Below, piece after piece: positions 25,682-33,342 of a stretch of 64,000 nucleotides of DNA; the first letter of the stretch is position 1, and every line of letters begins with the position of its first letter. The position numbers and the translations under genes were made by a program. The stretch covers positions 620,001-684,000 of the forward strand of contig JADJJZ010000029.1 in assembly GCA_016706255.1 (NCBI GenBank), in the 5' to 3' direction. The notes beneath the pieces are model-generated. The model was not told the origin of the DNA. It searched no databases and saw nothing but the letters and a program-made list of their open reading frames with translations. The stretch comes from Bacteroidota bacterium (lineage in GTDB: Bacteria > Bacteroidota > Bacteroidia > Chitinophagales > BACL12).

Positions 25682-26251
25682 ATGCCCATTCATTATCGCA
25701 GGTCCCGGCTGGACTTTAAATGCACGTTTGTAACTACTTCATGTCACAAACACTTGCCACTACTTGCTTATCCAAATTGTTATCAGCACCTGGCTACATC
25801 TATAAACAGATATGCCGCAATTTATGACACAGATATTTTATCCTACGTTTTAATGCCAAATCATTTTCACTTTCTCGCTTATTTTAAAAAAGAAAATAAA
25901 CTCAGCGATTTAATGCGTGATATTAAAAAACAATCATCCATTGTAATTCGAACAGAATTACAAAATTGCGATCATTTCAATGTCCGCAAAATAAAATACC
26001 GCAGTCGCGAGCAATTTTTTAAAATTTGGCAAGATGGTTTTTATGATTATCCGATTTACACTTCAGAGATATTATTACAAAAACTAAATTACATTCATAA
26101 CAATCCCTTACAGGATAAATGGAAATTAGCAAACGATGCCGCGTCGTATAAATATTCAAGCGCAGCATTTTACGAATATCTCGAACCGGGATTAGTAAAC
26201 ACCGAGTTTTTTACAAAGTATTTTAGTGTCCCAATCGCCAAGAAAATTTGA
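25682..26251 (+). CDS. REP-associated tyrosine transposase (RAYT, Y1/HUH family)
   Basis: 189 residues. The IS200-like Y1 domain shows the metal-binding HUH motif in VLMPNHFHFL (~residues 57-66) and the C-terminal YIHNNPL with a conserved Tyr nucleophile candidate (LNYIHNN). RAYTs are single-copy, domesticated-like enzymes that bind and move REP hairpins. Two double-hairpin REP units lie 200-370 bases upstream, and a further CAGGT...ACCTG hairpin follows the gene. Not part of an operon; the gap upstream is A/C-rich low-complexity sequence. Confidence 0.9.
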   Translation: MPIHYRRSRLDFKCTFVTTSCHKHLPLLAYPNCYQHLATSINRYAAIYDTDILSYVLMPNHFHFLAYFKKENKLSDLMRDIKKQSSIVIRTELQNCDHFNVRKIKYRSREQFFKIWQDGFYDYPIYTSEILLQKLNYIHNNPLQDKWKLANDAASYKYSSAAFYEYLEPGLVNTEFFTKYFSVPIAKKI

Positions 26252-26278
26252 ATGAATGCAAGAACCAGTCGAATTATT

Positions 26279-26293
26279 CAGGTGTTAAACCTG
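26279..26293. repeat. REP-like half hairpin downstream of the transposase
   Basis: CAGGTGTTAAACCTG is a 5-bp stem that shares its arms with the second hairpin of the upstream REP units; possibly the right boundary of the RAYT locus. Confidence 0.45.
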
Positions 26294-26300
26294 GATGCAA

Positions 26301-27707
26301 TTAATCCTCATCCAGTTTATCATAACCCAAAATAGACATCATACTATCAACCTGTTGTTCTTCAGCAAAAACTTCGTAGGTAAGATTGCCGGCAGCATCT
26401 TTCTGGACCAAAATATGTTTTGGAGATGGAATTAAACAGTGTTTAGTTCCGCCATAACCCGAAATACTTTCCTGATATGCTCCCGTGTGAAAGAAACCGA
26501 TATAAAGCGGTTCACCGCCATTGATTAATGGTAAATATAATTCGTTGGTATGAGATTCGGAATTGTAATAATCCATTTGATCGCAAGTTAAACCGCCGAT
26601 ATTGATACGTTGCACTTCATTGCCCCATTTATTAATCGGCAGCAAAATAAATTTTGAATTTATTCCCCATGAATCAGGCATGGTAGTCATGAGTGAATTA
26701 TCAATCATATACCAGCGTTCACTATCGTTCTGATGTTTTTCTGCAAGCACCGAAAAAATAAATGCGCCGCTTTCAGCTACGGTAAAGCTGCCGAATTCTG
26801 TGAATATATTCGGACAACTTACATTTTCTTCTTCACAGGTTTGTTTTATTTTATTCAGAATTTCTTCTGCCATATATGGATAATCGTATTCAAAACCCAA
26901 TGAGTTACGGAACGGCCATCCACCACCAATATTCAGCGAATCCAATTCAGGACAAACACGTTTTAATTCAACGTAAACTTTCAATAATTTCGATAATTCA
27001 TTCCAGTAATAAATATTATCCTTGATGCCGCTGTTGATGAAAAAGTGCAGCATCTTTAATTTAAATTTCGGATTGGGTTTTATTTTCGATAAATAAAAAT
27101 CTTTTATCTCTTTATATCGAATACCTAATCGAGAAGTATACAACTGAAATTCCGGTTGTTCTTCCGAAGCAATACGAATACCCAAATCACAATCGTAAAT
27201 GATGGTATTTTCATAAGCATCCAACTCTTCCATATTATCCAAAACCGGCATAATATTGAAATCGAGGTTGGCTAATTTGCTGATACGTTGTGTATAAATT
27301 TTCGTTTTAAACCCGTTACATACAATTAATGTGTCCTTATTGAGCATTTTATTGAGGTATAATCGCTCAATAATATCAATATCGAAGGCGGATGAGGTTT
27401 CGAGATATATGTCGTTTTTCAGTGCTTCCACCAGCACATGGGCAAAATGTGAGCTCTTAGTGCAGTAACAATAGTTATAAGTTCCGGGATAATTTAACTT
27501 GCGAATCGCATCATTAAAGTACTTCTTAGCCCGTTGTATATTTTCCGATATTTTTGGCAAATACGTAATCCGCATAGGGGTTTCGTACTCTTCAATTAAT
27601 TGTTTTAAAGGGATTCCGTTGAAGTATAAATAGTTATTTTTCACTTCGAAACCATCCTGCGGAAAGTAGAATGTCTGCTGGATGAGGTCAAGGTAGGTAT
27701 TTTTCAA
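26301..27707 (-). CDS. speA: Biosynthetic arginine decarboxylase (fold III PLP enzyme)
   Basis: 468 residues, the short Bacteroidota type. The PLP-binding Lys is K84 in CYCTKSSHF, and the alanine-racemase-like barrel shows SLNIGGGWPF and EFGSFTVAESGAF. The C-terminal domain carries the GLTCDQMDYYN motif with the catalytic Cys region, and GAYQESISGYGG. It decarboxylates arginine to agmatine, the first step of polyamine synthesis. Divergent from arginase with a 71-base shared promoter region; the gene pair and argS form an arginine-centred cluster. Confidence 0.9.
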   Translation of the reverse strand: MKNTYLDLIQQTFYFPQDGFEVKNNYLYFNGIPLKQLIEEYETPMRITYLPKISENIQRAKKYFNDAIRKLNYPGTYNYCYCTKSSHFAHVLVEALKNDIYLETSSAFDIDIIERLYLNKMLNKDTLIVCNGFKTKIYTQRISKLANLDFNIMPVLDNMEELDAYENTIIYDCDLGIRIASEEQPEFQLYTSRLGIRYKEIKDFYLSKIKPNPKFKLKMLHFFINSGIKDNIYYWNELSKLLKVYVELKRVCPELDSLNIGGGWPFRNSLGFEYDYPYMAEEILNKIKQTCEEENVSCPNIFTEFGSFTVAESGAFIFSVLAEKHQNDSERWYMIDNSLMTTMPDSWGINSKFILLPINKWGNEVQRINIGGLTCDQMDYYNSESHTNELYLPLINGGEPLYIGFFHTGAYQESISGYGGTKHCLIPSPKHILVQKDAAGNLTYEVFAEEQQVDSMMSILGYDKLDED

Positions 27708-27765
27708 TTTTCAGTAGTTCGTTTATTTGGTACAACCATAAATTTTTCTTGCAGTGCAAAAATAA

Positions 27766-27773
27766 TAACTTTG
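27766..27773 (+). promoter_or_regulatory. -7 element 5 bases before the arginase start
   Basis: TAACTTTG, exact match to TAnnTTTG, 5 bases before ATG in the speA/arginase divergent region. Confidence 0.55.
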
Positions 27774-27778
27774 CATAT

Positions 27779-28732
27779 ATGAAACGTGTAAAAGTAATAT
27801 CAGTTAACAGCGAACTGGGTGCAGGCACCCGCGGAGCAGGTTTGGGCTTTGATGCCATTCGTGTAGCCGCATGGACCAAAGGCAGCAGATACTTTAAAGA
27901 ACACCCTCCGGTGATTCTGCAAAGTAACAACGACGAGGTGTTAGACGATATAGAAACTGCGTATTCCGTTAAAATTCAGTTCATTGTGGAGATGTACAAC
28001 AAAATTGCCGAAATGGTAATGGATTGTATGAAAAAGAAAGAGTTCCCGGTTATTATCTCCGGCGACCACAGTAATGCCGGTGGAACCATTGCCGGATTAA
28101 AAATGGCTTTCCCTAAAGATACCTTGGGCGTTATCTGGATAGATGCCCATGCCGATCTACACTCTCCCTACACTACCCCATCCGGTAACCTCCACGGTAT
28201 GCCATTAGCAGCTTCAACAGCTTTGGATAATAAGGTTTGTCAAATCAATCAGCCTGAGAAAAAAACCATTGAAGCTTGGGAGAAATTGAAAAAAATTGGT
28301 GGTATATCACCTAAAATCACGTTTAAAGACCTGATTTATATTGCTACACGTGATATGGAAAAACCGGAAAAATTTATTTTGAAGAAAAATAATGTCCGCA
28401 TTTATTCTGTTCAAAAAATGCGTGAAACCGGAATTCAGTTTGTAATTGAAGACGCAATGAAACGTTTGAGTCACTGCGACCGCATATATGTTTCATTTGA
28501 TGTGGACAGTATGGATGCCAACGTTTCAAGAGGAACAGGCACACCGGTTAAAAGCGGATTATATGAAAGTGAAGCTTTCCAATTAGTAAGCGGTTTAGCA
28601 AAAGAACCAAAGGTTTGCTGTATGGAAATTACAGAAGTAAATCCAACCCTCGATAATAAAAAGAATATGATGGCCGAAATTGCTTTGGAAATTTTAGAGC
28701 AATTTACAGGAGAAATAGAAAAAAGACTATGA
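27779..28732 (+). CDS. rocF: Arginase family protein (ureohydrolase)
   Basis: 317 residues. Manganese-site motifs of ureohydrolases: GDHS (95-98), DAHADLHS (122-129) and DVDSMD (241-246). The N-terminal SELGAGTRGAGLG is typical of arginases, which is why arginase (arginine to ornithine and urea) is preferred over agmatinase. Agmatinase remains possible because the divergent gene makes agmatine. The start codon follows a -7 box by 5 bases. Its stop overlaps the argS start (ATGATG), so the two are translationally coupled. Confidence 0.88.
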   Translation: MKRVKVISVNSELGAGTRGAGLGFDAIRVAAWTKGSRYFKEHPPVILQSNNDEVLDDIETAYSVKIQFIVEMYNKIAEMVMDCMKKKEFPVIISGDHSNAGGTIAGLKMAFPKDTLGVIWIDAHADLHSPYTTPSGNLHGMPLAASTALDNKVCQINQPEKKTIEAWEKLKKIGGISPKITFKDLIYIATRDMEKPEKFILKKNNVRIYSVQKMRETGIQFVIEDAMKRLSHCDRIYVSFDVDSMDANVSRGTGTPVKSGLYESEAFQLVSGLAKEPKVCCMEITEVNPTLDNKKNMMAEIALEILEQFTGEIEKRL

Positions 28733-30514
28733 TGGAATTAATTGCGCAACTCAAAAGTGAAGTAGTTGCCGTTGTAAATAATTTATACAATCAACAAGTT
28801 GAATCATCAATTGTAAAAATTGATAAAACACCGCAGGAATTTACAGGAGAACTTACTGTTGTAATTTTTCCATTCGTGAAATTAAGCAAAAAAAATCCTG
28901 AAATAACCGCACAGGAAATTGGTGCTGCATTAAAAAATGGCAGTAAAAATATCGCCGATTTTAATGTTGTAAAAGGTTTTTTAAATATCAGTTTTACAGA
29001 TACTTACTGGATTGGTGTATTACAAAATATTCAGCGGTCAGTTAATTATGGTTTACTGCCAAAAACAGGCAAAAAAGTAGCCTTAGAATATTGTGGCCCC
29101 AACACAAATAAACCATTACATCTTGGCCATATCAGAAATGTATTACTTGGTTATGCTACTGCCAATATTTTAGCTGCTGCGGGACATACTGTTCATAAGG
29201 TAAATATCCTTAACGACAGAGGTATTGCCATTTGTAAAAGTATGGTTGCTTATTTACGCAATGGCAACAATTCGACACCAACCTCCACGGGTATAAAAGG
29301 TGATCATTTTGTAGGGAAATATTATATCGAATTTGCAAAAATTCACGCTGCAGAAGTTGCAGATTTGATGTCAGCCGGTATGTCAAAAGACGAAGCTGAA
29401 AAACGCACATCCATTTATCTTGAAGCACAGGAAATGCTACGCCAGTGGGAAGCCGGGGATGATACAGTTATTGCATTATGGAATAAAATGAACGATTGGG
29501 TGTATGCCGGATTTGCCATTACTTATCAAAAAATAGGCATCGATTTTGAAAAAGAATATAAGGAAAGTGAATTTTATTTAGATGGTAAAAAAATGGTGCA
29601 GGAAGGTTTAGCTTCAGGTGCATTTTTTTCTAAAGAAGATGGTAGCATCTGGGTCGATTTAACGGATGATGGTTTAGACCAGAAAGTATTACTTCGTGCA
29701 GATGGAACCAGTGTATATATTACACAGGACATGGGTGTAGCAGAAGCACGCTACAACGATTTTAAAATGGATACTTCCGTATATGTTGTTGCTAACGAAC
29801 AGGATTATCATTTTAAAGTATTAAAACTCGTTTTACAAAAACTGGGCAGACCATATGGTGATGGAATTTATCATTTAAGTTATGGTATGGTGGACTTACC
29901 GGAAGGTAAAATGAAAAGTCGCGAAAGGTACTGTTGTAGACGCCGATGATTTAATTACCGAAATGACCGATGAAGCAAAAGCATTTTTAGCTGCTTCCGA
30001 AAAATCGGTGACATTTACAGATGAAGAAAAAAATGAGCTCGCCGATCAGATTGGCCTTGCTGCATTAAAATATTTTATATTAAAAGTTGATCCCAAAAAA
30101 CGTATTTTATTTAATCCGAAAGAATCAATTGATTTACAGGGCAACACCGGACCATTTATTCAGTATAGTTACGCCAGGATTCAATCTATTTTCAGAAAAA
30201 TGGCTACCTTGGGTATTCCGTTTAATGAAATACAATCCACATCATTATTACCGGATGAAAAATCGCTGATTGTATTAATAAATCAATATCCCGGAGTTGT
30301 TCAGACTGCTGCAGATAATTATTCTCCTGCTGAAATTGCAAACTACATTTATAATCTTGCAAAAACATTTAATTCATTTTATGCTGACCACTCCATTCTC
30401 AAAGCAGATAATGAGGAGCAGCAGCAATTGAGAGCTGCAATAGCAAAATTAACTGCACATATTTTAAATTCCGGCTTACAATTACTCGGCATTCAAAGCC
30501 CGGAAAGAATGTAA
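28729..30514 (+). CDS. argS: Arginyl-tRNA synthetase, frameshifted
   Basis: About 595 residues when joined. First frame (28729 to ~29928): N-terminal Add1 domain, class I HIGH motif as HLGH (131-134), and the KMSKS equivalent KMKSRE. Second frame (to 30514): anticodon-binding DALR domain (YARIQSIFRK). At 29925-29930 the sequence CGCGAAAGGTACT has one A too many; without it the product reads SREGTVVDADDL without interruption. The gene is essential and otherwise intact, so a sequencing error is the most likely explanation. It overlaps the arginase stop by four bases and is followed by a bidirectional terminator. Confidence 0.93.
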
Positions 30515-30533
30515 ATCTTCAAATAATTTCCAT

Positions 30534-30568
30534 AAAAAAAGCCCGGATTTTACAATTCCGGGCTTTTG
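30534..30568. terminator. Bidirectional terminator between argS and PAP2 lipoprotein gene
   Basis: Stem GCCCGGA/TCCGGGC (30541-30563) with A-run before and T-run after, serving convergent genes. Confidence 0.85.
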
Positions 30569-30585
30569 TTTATTTATCTAAAAAA

Positions 30586-32145
30586 TCAATCAGCACCATC
30601 AGCGGAGGCTACTTCAATGGCAATTTCACCAATTGTGCGCCCTGTAGTTAAACCTGCATCACTGTCAAAACGCCAGTGAATACGGGAATAAACTCTCGAA
30701 TCAGCCGCATCCTGAGCATAAGAACTGAACAATGAAGCTTCTGAAGGGAAAATATATCCTAAAACTGTTCCCGCAGTTGAAGAAAATGTTGCATGCCCCG
30801 ATGTATAAGAAGGGAAATTTGGCAACCCGAATAAGGTTAAAATATCAGTATTACCTTGTGGAGGACGAGGATACATGTAAAAATATTTTGTATCCCAGCA
30901 ACTGATACCCGCATCCATCATTGCCGTATTTAAATAGGCAAATGTTCTTGCTGTACGCAATGGATTTTGACGGTATTGGATAATATAGTCAGCAGCAATG
31001 CGGTCCCAATGTCCGGCAGGTGTATAAGTGCCAAAACCATCTGACCAGAAATACGCCATTTCCTGTTGTTCACGACTGCATTCATTAGTAAAATCTTCCA
31101 TTTCTTTTTTAGCAGTTTCATATTCCGCTGAACCAACTGCAGGAGGCGGACCCGGGCGAACAGATTCAGGGTTGCCTATCCACCAAGTTTTTACTTTTCC
31201 ATAAGCAGGTGTAATACCCACTTTACGTTGCGGTACTTCTAAATTTTCCCAATGCGGCCATTGACTTCCCCACATTGCATCAGCTGCAGATTCGTAACCA
31301 GCATAAGTTGCAGCATCTACCTGGGCAAATTTCATACTATCGTTGGCAGCACGTGCTTTATATTGACGGAAAACATATCCGCCAATATCATCTCCTGCAA
31401 GTAAATCACTTTCAACATTCATTCCTGCCCACTTGCGTGATTCACGACATTCAGCAGCTAATTCGTTGATATAATCCACTTCCAAAGGAAATAAAAACTT
31501 CAGCATTTCTGATGAAACTTCAGCAATAGCAGCATCTTCAGACGGATAAGAAGGTAAATTATTATCTGGATATTCAGGTGAAATACCTGCGTCAACTTTA
31601 TAAGGAGCCTGACGGTTATAAGTGTATTTATAATTCCATGTTGTAATCATGGCATCGTATTGTGCTGCTGCCAAATACGCATAGGCACGAACCGCATAAG
31701 GTGGATGTGCGAATGGGAAATATGGATAAACACTTGGATTAGCAGAACTTGGTGCACTGTATGTGTCATCAGCATTTGGCGATGGCGCAAGGTTATATTT
31801 TGCCACTAATTCCTGAGCAATTTCCTGCCAGCGGATTACAGTATTATTACCCCAATAATCAACAGCTTCCTGTTCGTCGGCAGATAATGAACCGTTATAT
31901 GATTTTACTTCATCTAATTCAGCAAGATATTCAGCGGAAGTAACATCAGCAGGTGCAGCAATTGCTGTATCAGCACCTGAAACTAATAAAATCGGATCCC
32001 ATGTTCCACCATCTTCATCTAATGAAGCGTATTCATAAGATTCGAAACCATTATAACGCGGAACATCTGTTTCGCACGATTGTGTGAGCAACAACCCTGT
32101 AGCTGCTGCAACACTAAATATTATTTTATAAGATAATTTTTTCAT
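30586..32145 (-). CDS. PAP2/vanadium haloperoxidase-family lipoprotein
   Basis: 519 residues from ATG 32145, giving a lipoprotein signal with lipobox TQSC (~23). The C-terminal PAP2 core shows the three phosphatase/haloperoxidase motifs. These are KYFYMYPRP (K-x6-RP type), PSYTSGHATFS, and SRVYSRIHWRFDSD (SR-x5-H-x3-D). It is an exported acid phosphatase or vanadium-dependent haloperoxidase-like enzyme; the substrate cannot be told. It starts 2 bases after the stop of the outer-membrane protein gene, so the two form an operon. Confidence 0.88.
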   Translation of the reverse strand: MKKLSYKIIFSVAAATGLLLTQSCETDVPRYNGFESYEYASLDEDGGTWDPILLVSGADTAIAAPADVTSAEYLAELDEVKSYNGSLSADEQEAVDYWGNNTVIRWQEIAQELVAKYNLAPSPNADDTYSAPSSANPSVYPYFPFAHPPYAVRAYAYLAAAQYDAMITTWNYKYTYNRQAPYKVDAGISPEYPDNNLPSYPSEDAAIAEVSSEMLKFLFPLEVDYINELAAECRESRKWAGMNVESDLLAGDDIGGYVFRQYKARAANDSMKFAQVDAATYAGYESAADAMWGSQWPHWENLEVPQRKVGITPAYGKVKTWWIGNPESVRPGPPPAVGSAEYETAKKEMEDFTNECSREQQEMAYFWSDGFGTYTPAGHWDRIAADYIIQYRQNPLRTARTFAYLNTAMMDAGISCWDTKYFYMYPRPPQGNTDILTLFGLPNFPSYTSGHATFSSTAGTVLGYIFPSEASLFSSYAQDAADSRVYSRIHWRFDSDAGLTTGRTIGEIAIEVASADGAD

Positions 32146-32146
32146 T

Positions 32147-33111
32147 TTAGTTTGCTTGTGGGGTTGGGTTAGTAACATTTTCTTTTGTTTTCCATAAACC
32201 AAACTGGTAGGAAATACCACCGCCCAACATCATTGATTTACCAACGTTGCGGCCTGTAAGTGTATAATTTGAGTTAAAGTGTAACGCTAAACCTTCAATA
32301 AATAAATTATAATAATCAAGGTTTAACCCAACACGCATGGCTTCCATATCGTTTGATGGAAATCCACCATCCTGACGGCGAATATCAAAACCTCCGAAAG
32401 TGGTTAAAGAGCTTAATACACCTTCAAATTTGAAATTTTTACTTGGGAAGATATAACCTAATGTTACATTATAATCCATTGCATCCGGCATATCTATCTC
32501 ATCTGAATAATAACCTTGTGTAGTATAGTAATAACTGCGATCGAGAAATGCATTTCCACGTAAATGGTAAGCACCGTCTACACGACCATAAATACCATTG
32601 TCGGCATCGTAATGAACAATACCCCTGAAAATTCCATCAGGACAGCCTAAACCGATAGCAAATGGATTTTCCGGAACATAATCTGAAGCCGGAAGTGCTA
32701 TACCTGCGCTGGCCAATAATTTAATATTGCCAGGACCAACTTTGTGTTCTAAGATTAAACCTTTAACAAAAAAACCGGCATCCTGAAATCCCTTATCACC
32801 GGCAACTACACCACCAGAAGGATTAGTAGTCATATAAGGTAACATAGCTAAAAGTTAACTCTGTCTATTATGCCAAGCATAAAACCTGCGGTAACCGATT
32901 GTGTAGTGAGTGTTCCAATATTACCATTTTCACGAAGGGAATCCCCTTCCCAATATTCGCTCCATGCAGAATTGGTATAGTGCACGTCGAAGCAAATTTC
33001 ACCGGGTTTCATCATCACAGCGTCAGAGGTCGTCTGCGCCTGAGTTTGAAGCACGGCTGCCGATAAAAATACCAGCGTTAGTGTTGTTTTGAGTTGTCTT
33101 TTAAAATACAT
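32147..33111 (-). CDS. Outer-membrane beta-barrel protein, frameshifted
   Basis: The N-terminal frame (33111 to 32848) has a signal peptide ending LQTQAQ and enters a barrel-like pattern. It stops at RVNF-TAG. The rest (to 32147) continues in another frame, from LAMLPYMTTNPSGG, with alternating aromatic strands and a C-terminal QFGLW region. Restoring one T in AACTTTTAGC (near 32855) joins them as VNFLAMLPYM, ~320 residues. This resembles porin-like transporter proteins of Bacteroidota. A TACTTTTG -7 box lies 16 bases upstream of the ATG. It is co-transcribed with the PAP2 lipoprotein gene. Confidence 0.75.
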
Positions 33112-33127
33112 AAATAGCGGATTTTAG

Positions 33128-33135
33128 GCAAAAGT
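33128..33135 (-). promoter_or_regulatory. -7 element of outer-membrane protein/PAP2 operon
   Basis: TACTTTTG on the minus strand fits TAnnTTTG, 16 bases before the ATG at 33111. Confidence 0.5.
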
Positions 33136-33342
33136 AGGTTTGGCAGTTCAGAGCGCGAATTGCTTTACATAAGTTTTAAAAACCGATGCCGATATTTAAA
33201 AAACTTTAGCACTTACTGATAAACCTTTTTGTGAAATGGGTTTTTCGCTAAAACGGTGACATGGGTTTCATTATACTATAACCGTTGTCATTTCTTCCCA
33301 ACCCATATCCGATTACCTTCGAAACCAACTAAATACTATTGT

